Shown in pieces: positions 27,494 to 36,249 of a stretch of 64,000 bases of DNA. Each line of letters starts with the position of its first letter. The stretch's first letter is position 1. This DNA is from Phytopseudomonas flavescens (lineage in GTDB: Bacteria > Pseudomonadota > Gammaproteobacteria > Pseudomonadales > Pseudomonadaceae): the NCBI RefSeq assembly GCF_900100535.1, contig NZ_FNDG01000002.1, positions 372,001 to 436,000 of the forward strand. The letters are read 5' to 3'. The translations under genes and the position numbers were made by a program. Below the pieces are notes generated by a model. That model searched no databases. It had not been told where the DNA came from and was given only the letters and a program-made list of their open reading frames with translations.

Positions 27494-28387
27494 TTGTCCA
27501 GGCGCACGTTGATGCGCCTGTCCCTGGGAGCGCTCGCTGCAAGTGCAATCCCTGTGGCCAAGGCCGGGACGGCACCGCAGCGCGTCATCACCCTGTTTCA
27601 GGGCGCCACCGATACCGCGGTGGCGCTCGGCATTCGGCCGGCTGGCGTAGTCGATTCGTGGAGCGAGAAGCCCATGTATCGCTACCTGCGCGCAGCCCTT
27701 ACAGGCGTGCCCCATGTCGGCCTGGAAACCCAGCCGAGTCTGGAGGACATCGCCTTGCTCGCGCCGGATCTGATCGTCGCCTCGCGGTTTCGCCACGAGC
27801 GCATCCAGGGGTTGCTCGAACAGCTGTGCCCGGTGGTGATGCTGGACGAGGTTTTCGAATTTCAGAAGACCCTGCGCGTGATGGGTGTCGCCACCGCGCG
27901 CAGGGTCGAGGCGGATGCCCTGCAGGCGAGCTGGGACGCACGCATCGCTGCGCTCGGGGCTCGTCTGCAGGCGCATTTCGGCGAGCGCTGGCCGCTCAGC
28001 GTGTCGGTACTGGATGTTCGCGAGGATCACCTGCGCAGCTACCTGCCCGACAGCTTCGCCGGCAGCGTGCTCGGCCAGCTCGGTTTCGTGTGGAACGAGC
28101 AGGGCCGCAATGCCCAGGGCGTGTCCATGAAGCTCAGCAGTCGGGAAAGCCTGCCGGTGGTGGATGCCGACGTGTTCTTCGTCTTCGGGCGTGCCGACAG
28201 CCCGGGCGTCCAGCGTCATTACCAGAGCCTGACCGCCCATCCGCTGTGGCAGCGCATGGCGGCACCCCAGGCGGGGCGGGTCTGGTGGGTGGACGGGGTG
28301 GCGTGGATCTTCTCCGGCGGCATTCTCGGCGCCAACCGCATGCTCGACGATATCGAACGCACGATTGTGCAGGGCGGCCACTCATGA
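27494..28387 (+). CDS. cbrA: Periplasmic ferric-achromobactin-binding protein, start altered by insertion
   Basis: This is an ABC substrate-binding protein of the FecB/FepB type. The N-terminus carries a twin-arginine-like signal ([17 protein letters not shown], cleavage near AKA). The start is a problem. The present frame can open at TTG 27326 (through the MITE), TTG 27494 or ATG 27512, none with a strong ribosome site. TTG 27494 keeps the whole twin-arginine motif and is used here. Deleting one 140-bp repeat-to-repeat length of the insertion rejoins GTG 27333, which overlaps the acsA stop, to this frame. Neighbouring cbrB overlaps its stop by ATGA. Confidence 0.8.
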   Translation: MSRRTLMRLSLGALAASAIPVAKAGTAPQRVITLFQGATDTAVALGIRPAGVVDSWSEKPMYRYLRAALTGVPHVGLETQPSLEDIALLAPDLIVASRFRHERIQGLLEQLCPVVMLDEVFEFQKTLRVMGVATARRVEADALQASWDARIAALGARLQAHFGERWPLSVSVLDVREDHLRSYLPDSFAGSVLGQLGFVWNEQGRNAQGVSMKLSSRESLPVVDADVFFVFGRADSPGVQRHYQSLTAHPLWQRMAAPQAGRVWWVDGVAWIFSGGILGANRMLDDIERTIVQGGHS

Positions 28388-29373
28388 GCGTCGTCGTCAA
28401 ACTGGGCATCGCGCTGCTGATGCTGCTGGCCTGCTGTGCGCTGAGCCTGTCCATCGGCGCCAGCTGGATCGCGCCACGCACGGTGTTAGCCGCGCTGCTG
28501 CATGCCGACCCGCTGAACATCGAGCAACTGCTGGTCAGCACCACACGGTTGTCGCGCACACTGATGGCGGTGGTGGTCGGAGCCAGCCTGGCGGTGGCCG
28601 GCGCACTGATGCAGGCCATGACCCGCAACCCGCTGGCGTCGCCGGGGCTGTTCGGCATCAATGCCGGGGCCACGTTTTCGCTGATTCTCTGCCTGTCGCT
28701 GTTTTCCATCAGTTCTGCCGAGCAATGGCTGTGGAGCGCCTTCATCGGTGCGGCGGTGGCCGGGGCGCTGGTGTGGCTGGTGGGCAATAGCGGGCAGGGC
28801 GCGCTCAATCCGTTGCGCATGGTGCTCGCCGGTGCGGCGATCACCGCGTTGTTCACCGCTTTCAGTCAGGCACTGTTGGTGATCGATCAGCAGGGCCTGG
28901 ACACGGTGCTGTTCTGGCTGGCCGGTTCGCTCAGCGAGCGCAGCCTGGAAACCGCTCAGCCGTTATTGATCTGCGCGCTGCTGGCCTTGCTGGTCGCCTG
29001 CCTGCTCGGTGCCCAGGTCAACGTGCTCAACGCCGGTGTACAGATCGCCATCGGCCTGGGCCAGCGTACCGGGCTGATTCGCCTGCAACTGGGCGTGCTG
29101 GTGGTGATGCTGGCCGGTAGCGCGGTGGCGCTGGCCGGTAGCATCGGTTTCATCGGCCTGATCGTGCCGCACGTGGTGCGCCGCCTGATCGGCATCGACC
29201 ACCGGGTGATGCTGCCCGGTTGCGCGCTGCTCGGGGCCACGCTGCTGCTGGTGGCCGACATCCTGGCCCGGGTGGTGATTCTCCCGCAGGAAGTGCCGGT
29301 CGGGGTGATGACGGCCCTGTTCGGTGCGCCGTTCTTCATTGCATTGGCCAGGCGCGGAGGCCGCAATGCTTGA
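28384..29373 (+). CDS. cbrB: Iron-siderophore ABC permease
   Basis: This 329-residue inner-membrane protein belongs to the FecCD family, with about nine to ten hydrophobic segments. Family signatures are [22 protein letters not shown] and, in the loop contacting the ATPase, [19 protein letters not shown]. It pairs with CbrC as the heterodimeric channel that brings ferric achromobactin into the cytoplasm. Its ATG overlaps the cbrA stop, and its last eight bases overlap cbrC. Confidence 0.93.
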   Translation: MSVVVKLGIALLMLLACCALSLSIGASWIAPRTVLAALLHADPLNIEQLLVSTTRLSRTLMAVVVGASLAVAGALMQAMTRNPLASPGLFGINAGATFSLILCLSLFSISSAEQWLWSAFIGAAVAGALVWLVGNSGQGALNPLRMVLAGAAITALFTAFSQALLVIDQQGLDTVLFWLAGSLSERSLETAQPLLICALLALLVACLLGAQVNVLNAGVQIAIGLGQRTGLIRLQLGVLVVMLAGSAVALAGSIGFIGLIVPHVVRRLIGIDHRVMLPGCALLGATLLLVADILARVVILPQEVPVGVMTALFGAPFFIALARRGGRNA

Positions 29374-30397
29374 CGTGATGACGTTACGCTGGCGAGGGTT
29401 CTCCCGCCGCATCGAGCGCAAGGGCTCGTTACGCCTGCTGCTGGCCGTGCTGTTCAGCGTGGCGGTGATGCTGCTGAGCCTGTGCCTGGGCAAGGTCGTG
29501 CTGTCGCCGCAGAGCGTGGTGCAGGTGTTGGCGGGCGAGGGCGGTGCGGCCTGGTCGTTCATCGTCGAGCAATTGCGCCTGCCGCGCCTGCTGCTCGGTG
29601 CGCTGATCGGCGGCGCCCTGGCGGTGTCCGGGCTGATCCTGCAGGCCATCGTGCGCAACCCACTGGCGTCGCCGGACCTGCTCGGGCTGTCCAGTGGCGC
29701 CAGTGCGGCGGCGGTGCTGTACCTGTCCAGCTTCGCAGCGGTGTGGGGCATGGGCGGCTTGCCGCTGGCGGCGATGCTCGGCGCCGGGGCCGCCGCGCTG
29801 GCGGTCTATGCCCTGGCCTGGAAGCAGGGCACGTCACCGCTGCGCTTGGTGCTGATCGGGGTCGGCATCTCGGCGATGCTGGCCGCGGCCACCACCTTCA
29901 TGCTGGTGTTCAGCCCGCTGACCACCACCTTGTCGGCCTATGTCTGGCTGACCGGCAGCGTGTACGGCGCCGGCTGGCCCGAAGTGCGTGCCCTGGCGAC
30001 CTGGCTGGCCTGCCTGCTGCCGATCCTGATGCTGCTGTCGCGCCATGTGGTGGTTCAGCAACTGGACGAAGGGCTGGCGCGCGGTATCGGCGTACGCGTG
30101 CAGTGGCTGCGCGCCGCGTTGCTCGCCGTCAGCGTGGCGCTGGCCGGTTCGGCCATCGCCTGGGGCGGGGCCATGGCCTTCGTCGGGCTGATCGCCCCGC
30201 ATATCGCCCGGCAACTGATCCCCATCGGCTTCGCCGCCCAGGCCTGCATGGCGGCGCTGGTCGGCGCCAACCTGGTGATGCTCGCCGACCTGGCGGGGCG
30301 CACCCTGTTTCTGCCGCTGGACCTGCCTGCCGGCATCTTCGTCGCCGTGTTCGGCACTCCCTATTTTCTGTACCTGCTGATCAAACAGCGGCAGTGA
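29366..30397 (+). CDS. cbrC: Iron-siderophore ABC permease
   Basis: This second FecCD-family permease (343 residues) has the same motifs as Cbr[22 protein letters not shown] and [20 protein letters not shown] longer, basic N-terminal cytoplasmic stretch (about 28 residues) precedes the first helix. The ATG at 29366 has a GGAGG site and overlaps cbrB by eight bases. cbrD follows after 12 bases. Confidence 0.93.
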   Translation: MLDVMTLRWRGFSRRIERKGSLRLLLAVLFSVAVMLLSLCLGKVVLSPQSVVQVLAGEGGAAWSFIVEQLRLPRLLLGALIGGALAVSGLILQAIVRNPLASPDLLGLSSGASAAAVLYLSSFAAVWGMGGLPLAAMLGAGAAALAVYALAWKQGTSPLRLVLIGVGISAMLAAATTFMLVFSPLTTTLSAYVWLTGSVYGAGWPEVRALATWLACLLPILMLLSRHVVVQQLDEGLARGIGVRVQWLRAALLAVSVALAGSAIAWGGAMAFVGLIAPHIARQLIPIGFAAQACMAALVGANLVMLADLAGRTLFLPLDLPAGIFVAVFGTPYFLYLLIKQRQ

Positions 30398-30409
30398 GGA
30401 ATCATCGAC

Positions 30410-31201
30410 ATGACCGCGATCGCCAGCCGCAACCTGACCCTGGCCTACCAACGCCAGACCATCATCGACGCCCTGGACCTGGAATTGCCCCGCGGCCAGG
30501 TCTCGGTGCTGATCGGCAGCAACGGCTGTGGCAAGAGCACCCTGCTCAAATCCTTCGCGCGGTTGCTCAAGCCCCAGTCGGGGACGGTGATCCTCAATGG
30601 CGTCGACATCCAGCGCAAACCGACCGCCGCCGTGGCCCGGGAGCTGGCGATCCTGCCACAGATGCCGGTGCCGCCCGAGGGCATCAGCGTGCGCCAGCTG
30701 GTCGCTCTGGGGCGCTATCCATACCAGAGCTGGATGCAGCAATGGTCCGCCGAAGACGAGGCCGTGGTGGCCCGAGCTCTGAGCCGCACCGGCCTGGATG
30801 AACTGGCCGAACGTCCGGTGGACGCCCTTTCCGGCGGCCAGCGGCAACGCGCCTGGATCGCCATGACCCTGGCCCAGGAAACCGAGCTGGTACTGCTCGA
30901 CGAGCCGACCACCTTTCTCGACCTGGCCCATCAGATCGAAGTGCTCGATCTGCTGCGCGAGCTCAACCGTCAGGAGGGCAAGACCATCGTCATGGTCCTC
31001 CACGACCTCAACCTGGCCTGCCGCTACGCCGATCACATGGTCGCCGTGCACCAGCGCACCGCCTATGCCCAGGGCCGCCCGGCGGACATTCTCACCGAGG
31101 CGCTGGTCAAGACGGTGTTCGATCTGGATTGCCGGATCATTCCCGACCCGTTCTTCCATACGCCGCTGTGCATCCCCTTTGGCCGGGACATTCCGCGATG
31201 A
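30410..31201 (+). CDS. cbrD: Iron-siderophore ABC transporter ATPase
   Basis: This 263-residue FecE/FepC-type ATPase drives import by CbrBC. Walker A is GSNGCGKST near residue 38, the signature is [10 protein letters not shown] near 139, Walker B is [16 protein letters not shown], and the switch histidine is in [15 protein letters not shown]. The stop overlaps the ATG of the FhuF-like gene. Reduction of the imported complex is therefore probably coupled to uptake in this locus. Confidence 0.94.
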   Translation: MTAIASRNLTLAYQRQTIIDALDLELPRGQVSVLIGSNGCGKSTLLKSFARLLKPQSGTVILNGVDIQRKPTAAVARELAILPQMPVPPEGISVRQLVALGRYPYQSWMQQWSAEDEAVVARALSRTGLDELAERPVDALSGGQRQRAWIAMTLAQETELVLLDEPTTFLDLAHQIEVLDLLRELNRQEGKTIVMVLHDLNLACRYADHMVAVHQRTAYAQGRPADILTEALVKTVFDLDCRIIPDPFFHTPLCIPFGRDIPR

Positions 31202-31968
31202 GCTTCAGCGGCGCGGAATGGGCCAGCCTGTCAGGCGCGCTGCGACTGCGCCGCGAGGAGGAACGCGACCGTGGACGCAGCCTGCCGGCCGCCGAGCTGC
31301 TGGACGAAACCACCTGCATCGCGCTGCTGGACCAGCTCGGCCCGGTGATCCTTTCGCCGTCGCGGCGCATCACCGCCTCCCTGCTGGGCAAGCGCCTGTC
31401 GTTCCTGCTCACCGGCGCCTGCCTGTACGCCATGTCGGCTTACGACAAGGGCCTGCAACTGTCGCTGGCCAACACCTTCATCGAGTATGGCCACGACGAC
31501 GGTGTGTGGACGTCGTCGCTGCCGCTGCACAGCCTGGCGGTCAGCCGGGCCGAGCCGGGTGCTCGTGATGACTGGCGCGAGGCCGTGGCCACGCAGCTGT
31601 TCGCCGGGCTGCTGCAGCCCCTGTGGGATACCTTCCATGGTGTCACGGGCGTATCGCGGCGCATCCTCTGGGAAAACACCGCGGTGCGGGTGTACTCGCT
31701 GTACGAGCGGCGCCTTGCCAAGCTCGACTGCGCCGAAACCGGCCAGCGCTGCGCCGAGGACTTCCACTGGCTGACGGAGCAGGCGCCGGGCAGCGTGTTC
31801 GGCCTCGACTACAACCCGCTCAAACACTTCAACCGGCCGCTGACGCAGGTCGACGACGGCGCGCGCGCCGTGCGCTTTCGCAGAACCTGCTGTTTCTACT
31901 ACCAGGCCAGCGATCCGGTGGAATATTGCTCGACCTGCCCATTGATCCGCCCGAGGGCCTCCCGATGA
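31198..31968 (+). CDS. FhuF-like siderophore-iron reductase
   Basis: This 256-residue protein ends with the 2Fe-2S motif of the FhuF family: Cys-Cys in RTCCFYYQ and Cys-x2-Cys in YCSTCPL, 10 residues apart. Proteins of this family reduce ferric siderophores in the cytoplasm and release ferrous iron. The body of the protein is poorly conserved, as is usual. It is joined to cbrD by an ATGA overlap and to the next gene by another, so it is a fixed member of this operon. Best-known achromobactin loci end at cbrD, which makes this a useful extension. Confidence 0.85.
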   Translation: MSFSGAEWASLSGALRLRREEERDRGRSLPAAELLDETTCIALLDQLGPVILSPSRRITASLLGKRLSFLLTGACLYAMSAYDKGLQLSLANTFIEYGHDDGVWTSSLPLHSLAVSRAEPGARDDWREAVATQLFAGLLQPLWDTFHGVTGVSRRILWENTAVRVYSLYERRLAKLDCAETGQRCAEDFHWLTEQAPGSVFGLDYNPLKHFNRPLTQVDDGARAVRFRRTCCFYYQASDPVEYCSTCPLIRPRASR

Positions 31969-32585
31969 CATGCGCAGCACCCGCCCACCGCATTCCCGCC
32001 GCACTGCTCGATGCCTACCGAGGCATCGCCGCGTCGACCATCGGCCACTTTCTGCGTGAGGGCCACATTCACGGCCTGCCACCGCTGGTGGGCGACGTGC
32101 ACGTCGTTGGCCGTGTCACCACCGTGCAGATCCACGCGCCGGACGGCAGCGTGCTGCGCGATGCCCTGATCGCCAGCCAGCCCGGTGATGTGCTGGTGGT
32201 CGCCAACCTGGGCGAGCAGGGCTGCGCCTGCTGGGGGGAGCTGCGTACCCTCGCCGCGCGCATCAAGGGCCTGGCCGCCGTGGTGATCGACGGCCCGGTG
32301 ACCGACGTGCGTGCCCTGCGAGCGCTTGGCCTGCCGATCTTCTGCAGCGGCGTCAGTGCCTACACCACGCGCTCCCTCGCTGAGCACGGCGCGGTGAACG
32401 TGCCGGTGACCATCCGCGGCGTCGACGTGCAGCCCGGCAATTTGCTGGTGGCCGACGACGATGGCATCTACGTGCTCGCGGCCGAACAGGCCGCTGACTT
32501 GCTGGAACGCCTGCAGAACAAGGAAGCCGCCGATGCCGCGCGGCGCGCCGAGTTGCAGGCGCGGCTAGACCACGTGCTGGGCTGA
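31965..32585 (+). CDS. RraA/HMG-aldolase-family protein at the end of the siderophore operon
   Basis: This 206-residue protein belongs to the family containing 4-carboxy-4-hydroxy-2-oxoadipate/HMG aldolase, oxaloacetate decarboxylase and RraA. The region of the active-site loop reads VVIDGPVTDVRAL. Most catalytic members have an Arg before that Asp (VRD), and here it is Thr, so activity may be altered or lost. Its ATG overlaps the FhuF-like stop. Substrates of this family are tertiary 2-oxo acids resembling citrate-derived parts of achromobactin, so a role in recycling the siderophore or controlling 2-oxo acid supply is possible. The function is not known. Confidence 0.75.
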   Translation: MTCAAPAHRIPAALLDAYRGIAASTIGHFLREGHIHGLPPLVGDVHVVGRVTTVQIHAPDGSVLRDALIASQPGDVLVVANLGEQGCACWGELRTLAARIKGLAAVVIDGPVTDVRALRALGLPIFCSGVSAYTTRSLAEHGAVNVPVTIRGVDVQPGNLLVADDDGIYVLAAEQAADLLERLQNKEAADAARRAELQARLDHVLG

Positions 32586-32808
32586 GGCCCACCCTACACG
32601 CGCTCCGTTTCCCGTCGACCCGCGCTCCGAACGGGGATCGCAATGGTGGATGAGAAAAGCGTCATCCACCCTACGCTCGTGGGAGCTAAGGGTTGGTGGG
32701 CTAAAGCCCACCAAGTCCACGAATAGATCGTAGGGTGGACGACGCTTCATCCGTCCACCACCCGGCGATCACAGGATGCAGGCTGGACAACGCTCTGTTT
32801 GTCCACCA
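32586..32808. repeat. Cluster of five GTAGGGTGGAC-family palindromes
   Basis: Units or partial units of the family are seen at about 32586-32598 (CCCACCCTACA, half), 32643-32675 (GGTGGATGAG...CATCCACCCTACG), 32690-32713 (TTGGTGGGCTAAAGCCCACCAA), 32730-32760 (GTAGGGTGGACGACGC...GTCCACCA) and 32783-32808 (GGCTGGACAACGC...GTCCACC). Arm sequences vary but stay complementary. The cluster lies between the convergent siderophore operon and the small gene downstream of mlaA, and could end both transcripts. Apart from these elements the 161-bp gap is empty. Confidence 0.8.
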
Positions 32809-33052
32809 CGGCGATCTCGAGCCCGTGCCCCTGGCTGATCACCCAGCGCAGCAGGCTGACCAGCGGCACCTTGTGATCGCGCGTGGCGCCCCAGATGGAC
32901 TGGTCTTCGCAATACAGCTCGGTATAGCGGCTGAGCACCAGGTGGCGGCCATCGGCGTCGAGGCGCAGTTCGAGTTCGCGGCAGTGCAGCGATGCGCTGT
33001 CCGGCGTTCTGATCCGCCGATGCAGAACCAGCACGTCGTCGTTGTTCATCAT
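32747..33052 (-). CDS. Small hypothetical protein coupled to mlaA
   Basis: This is a 101-residue protein with no signal peptide or membrane helix. The first 80 residues look like a folded soluble domain (LELRLDADGRHLVLSRYTEL, WGATRDHKVPLVSLLRWV). The last 20 residues (from about VVDKQSVVQP to VVDG) are encoded by two intergenic palindromes, which also supply the stop codon. Its ATG overlaps the mlaA stop, so it is translated after mlaA. I do not recognise the family. Codon use of the first part supports a real gene; the end is probably an acquired tail. Confidence 0.6.
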   Translation of the reverse strand: MMNNDDVLVLHRRIRTPDSASLHCRELELRLDADGRHLVLSRYTELYCEDQSIWGATRDHKVPLVSLLRWVISQGHGLEIAVVDKQSVVQPASCDRRVVDG

Positions 33053-33828
33053 TGCACTCCGTTCTCGCAGCCGTGAGCCAGGTCCAGCTCGGTGCCGAGT
33101 TTTCCTTCGCTCACGAAGTGCGCCCGGCGCTCGGCCACGGCGTTACGCAGCGCCACGTAATAGTCAGGCTCCTTTCTCAGCTTGTCGGTCAGCGGCAGGG
33201 CCTCCGCGCGGCCATCGACGATGCCGCCGACGGTATTCACCGTGCTAAGGGTTTCCACCGTATCGCTGCTGCCGAACGGCGACACCGCGAAGCTCAGCAC
33301 CTTGCCCGTGGCGTCACGCAAATTCCCGGTGCCCAGCAGCGGCAGTTCGACGATAGGGCCGTTGGCGATATGCCACACACCGAAGGTCTGGCCGAAGTCG
33401 GCGTCGTGGCGCTCCATGCCCAGCCGCCCGGACACATCCACCAGGCCGACGATGCCCACCGTGGTGTTGAGCGCGAAGCGGCCCACCGTGGTCACCGAAC
33501 GCCTCCCGTTGCCCTGCAGCAGGTCGTTGATGAACACCTTGGGCTCGCCGAAGTTGGCCACGAAGTTGTGCACGCCGCTCTGCACGAAACCCGGCAGGTG
33601 CCGATAGCCCCGGGCGACCGGCGACAGCACGTAGTCATCCACCGTCCTGTTGAAGGCGAAGATGCCGCGGTTGACCGGCTCGGCAGGGTCACGGGGTTGG
33701 TAGGCCGCCGCCTGACAGGCGGCGCTGCTGCCGGCTGGTGGTGAGCTCGCGCAGCCACTGGCAAGTGCCACGGCAGCGGCGAGCGAAAGGGTGCGGACGA
33801 AGGGGGTAACGAGGGTGATGGTCGGCAT
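33049..33828 (-). CDS. mlaA: MlaA/VacJ-family outer-membrane lipoprotein
   Basis: This 259-residue lipoprotein of the Mla pathway removes misplaced phospholipids from the outer leaflet of the outer membrane. The signal peptide ends in the lipobox LASGC with Cys26 as the lipidated residue. Family hallmarks are DPAEPVNRGIFAFNRTVD, FVANFGEPKVFINDLLQGN and GRFALNTTVGIVGLVDVSG. The start at 33828 follows a GAGGTTT site; a longer frame reaching 33948 is not used because it would bury the signal peptide. The remaining mla genes are not adjacent, as is common. Confidence 0.92.
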   Translation of the reverse strand: MPTITLVTPFVRTLSLAAAVALASGCASSPPAGSSAACQAAAYQPRDPAEPVNRGIFAFNRTVDDYVLSPVARGYRHLPGFVQSGVHNFVANFGEPKVFINDLLQGNGRRSVTTVGRFALNTTVGIVGLVDVSGRLGMERHDADFGQTFGVWHIANGPIVELPLLGTGNLRDATGKVLSFAVSPFGSSDTVETLSTVNTVGGIVDGRAEALPLTDKLRKEPDYYVALRNAVAERRAHFVSEGKLGTELDLAHGCENGVQ

Positions 33829-33993
33829 GCTGAAACCTCGATGGGGACTGCACCCATGTTGCCTCCGAGGTTTTGCTCGAGAATTTCTCCACTGTTGCAA
33901 AACGGCAGCTTTATTGCCGGATTGAAATATATGACGCGCCTGCGCCAATGGTTTTAGATAGACATTCTAGAAACTGCCGGCAGCGAGCTTTGC

Positions 33994-34707
33994 GTGATCC
34001 ATTTACTGCTTGTGGACGATGACCTCGAAGTCCTCGCCCTGCTGAAGAAATTCCTCGAGCAACACGGTTATTGCGTCGATGTGGCAACCGACGGCGACAG
34101 CCTGTGGCAAGCGGTGGAGCGGCAGCTGCCGGATCTGGTCATCCTCGACGTCATGCTGCCTGGCGAGAGTGGCCTGGTGCTCTGCCAGCGCCTGCGCAGT
34201 GAGCACGCGGTGGCGGTAATCATGCTCACCGCCATGGGCGAACTCAGCGACCGAGTGGTGGGCCTGGAGCTCGGCGCCGACGACTACCTGACCAAACCCT
34301 TTGACGCCCGCGAGCTGCTGGCCCGGGTAAGGGCGGTGCTGCGCCGTACGGGGGAGGTCAAGAGCGTGCTGAACGACAAACCACGGCCAACCCTGGAGTT
34401 CGCCGGTTGGCAGCTGGACGTCACCCGCCGGGAGCTGCGCTCGCCGGACAAGGTGATGATTCCGCTCTCCGGCGGCGAATTCGAACTGCTGCTGGTGTTC
34501 GCCGAACACCCGCGCCGGGTGCTGACCCGCCAGCAACTGCTCGACATGACCCGCGGCGAAGCCTTCGAGGCCTTCGACCGCAGCATCGACGTGCAGGTCA
34601 GCCGCCTGCGCCGCAAGTTGGAGGGCGATGTCAGCGCCTCGCCGATGATTCGTACCGTGCGTAACAGCGGCTACCTGTTCACGCCCAACGTACTGGTGAA
34701 ACGATGA
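33994..34707 (+). CDS. OmpR-family response regulator
   Basis: This 237-residue two-component regulator has an N-terminal receiver domain with acidic residues LLVDDD, phosphorylated Asp52 in LVILDVMLPG, the Thr in MLTAMG and Lys in LTKPF, and a C-terminal winged helix with ALDRSIDVQ-like sequence (FDRSIDVQVSRLRRKLE). It starts at GTG 33994. The following kinase overlaps its stop by four bases and is its obvious partner. Divergent mlaA is 165 bases away. Its stimulus and target genes cannot be determined from the sequence. Confidence 0.92.
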   Translation: MIHLLLVDDDLEVLALLKKFLEQHGYCVDVATDGDSLWQAVERQLPDLVILDVMLPGESGLVLCQRLRSEHAVAVIMLTAMGELSDRVVGLELGADDYLTKPFDARELLARVRAVLRRTGEVKSVLNDKPRPTLEFAGWQLDVTRRELRSPDKVMIPLSGGEFELLLVFAEHPRRVLTRQQLLDMTRGEAFEAFDRSIDVQVSRLRRKLEGDVSASPMIRTVRNSGYLFTPNVLVKR

Positions 34708-36050
34708 AACTGCTGGAGAGGCTCAATCGTCCCAGCGATACCGTGGCGCGCTGGATCGCCCTGACCACCATGGCCGCGATGTTGACGGCGCTGGCCCTAA
34801 CCTGGCTGCTCAGCCAACTGGCCGGCGTGTGGGCACGGCCGCCGCTGCTGGAGACTGGCTTGCTGGAGCGGCTGGCCAGCATCAGCCGCATTATCGACGC
34901 AGCGCCACGCGAGCAGCGGCCGGCCATCGCCCGATCCGCCAGCGATGAAACCTACACAACCACTTGGTTGCTGACATACGAAGAGGCCGGCCTGCCACCG
35001 GCGGATGAGGACGTCGGGTTTCGCACCGGTGAGGACTATTTACGCAGTCAGTTGCGAAATCCCAACGCGAGGATAGAAGGTTACGAGCCTGCCGACTGGC
35101 CATCGGATCAGCCGGGAGCGGGTTATGCCCTGATGGTTGAAATGCACGATGGCAGCTGGGTGAAATTCTCGGCACTGACGCGCATCTGGGGTCTGAATGA
35201 GTTGCCTCGCGGCCTCATCATCGTTGCACTGGTCTTGCTGTCCACCATCATCGTCGCGCTGATTGCCACCCGCCATCTGGCCAGCCCCCTGGAGCGCTTC
35301 GCCCGCGGTGCGCGACGCGTCGGCAGCGACTTCCGCGCGCCGCCGATTGCCGTGGAAGGGCCACAGGAAATCCGCCAGGCCATTGTCGCCTTCAACGCCA
35401 TGCAGGCCCAGCTGCAGCACTTCATCAACGACCGTACGCAGATGCTCGCAGCGATCTCCCACGACCTGCGCGCGCCGCTGACGCGTATGCGCCTGCGCGG
35501 CGAGTTCGTCGAGGATCCCGACCAGCAGGCCAAGCTGTTCCGCGACGTGGACGAGATGCAGGTGATGATCAACAGCGCCCTGGAATTCTTCCGTGACGAT
35601 GCGCGCCTCGAACCGGCCACCGCCTTCGACATCGCCGAGCTGCTGCACACCGTGGTCGATGATTTCAGGGACTCCGGCGTGGAAGTCGCACTGAGCGGGC
35701 CCAACCGCCTCGTCTACACGGGGCGACCGATCGGGATCAAGCGGATGCTGATCAATCTGCTGGACAACGCGATCAAGTACGGGCGCGAACCCGCTGTCGC
35801 CTTGGTCGAGCACGTCGACAGGCTGGAAATCCGCGTGCTGGATCGCGGGCCGGGTATAGCGCCCGAGTACCATGAGGCGGTATTCAAGCCGTTCTTCCGC
35901 ATCGAAGGTTCACGCAACAAGCATACCGGTGGCGTCGGGTTGGGCTTGTCGGCGGCCCGGGCAACGGTGCTCGAGCATGGCGGGACGCTGACCCTCGCCA
36001 ACCGCCGGCATGGCGGGTTGGCGATCAGGATCGTGCTGCCACTCGGCTAA
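34704..36050 (+). CDS. EnvZ-type sensor histidine kinase
   Basis: This 448-residue inner-membrane kinase has a first helix at about residues 18-40, a periplasmic domain of about 130 residues, a second helix near 172-190, a HAMP linker, the phosphorylated His253 in AAISHDLRAPLTRMRLRGEF, and an ATPase domain with N box LLDNAIKYG, G1 DRGPGIA, F box FKPFF and G2 GVGLGLS. All catalytic motifs are intact. It overlaps the response-regulator gene. A damaged copy of its C-terminal part lies near 43.1-43.5 kb. Confidence 0.92.
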   Translation: MKLLERLNRPSDTVARWIALTTMAAMLTALALTWLLSQLAGVWARPPLLETGLLERLASISRIIDAAPREQRPAIARSASDETYTTTWLLTYEEAGLPPADEDVGFRTGEDYLRSQLRNPNARIEGYEPADWPSDQPGAGYALMVEMHDGSWVKFSALTRIWGLNELPRGLIIVALVLLSTIIVALIATRHLASPLERFARGARRVGSDFRAPPIAVEGPQEIRQAIVAFNAMQAQLQHFINDRTQMLAAISHDLRAPLTRMRLRGEFVEDPDQQAKLFRDVDEMQVMINSALEFFRDDARLEPATAFDIAELLHTVVDDFRDSGVEVALSGPNRLVYTGRPIGIKRMLINLLDNAIKYGREPAVALVEHVDRLEIRVLDRGPGIAPEYHEAVFKPFFRIEGSRNKHTGGVGLGLSAARATVLEHGGTLTLANRRHGGLAIRIVLPLG

Positions 36051-36249
36051 GCGAAACGCCGTAGCATGCGCGCCTGCGCCACGGCGGTTTCTGGTGATGT
36101 ACCTCACCATCGCGGCTATCGTGGTCACCGTCCATTCGGGCTACTGCCACACCGCCTCGACAGCGGCGCAGGTTGCCAGCCCGTGCGGGCGAGGAGCACG
36201 GACGTGCGGTTTGCAGGCTCGCAGTGCTCCATGTCGCCGGGTTGCGCGA

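Noticed and set aside
36051..36249. Possible short membrane peptide gene (ATG near 36095) after the kinase
   Set aside because: It has a hydrophobic start but continues antisense into mmsA with poor composition and no ribosome site.
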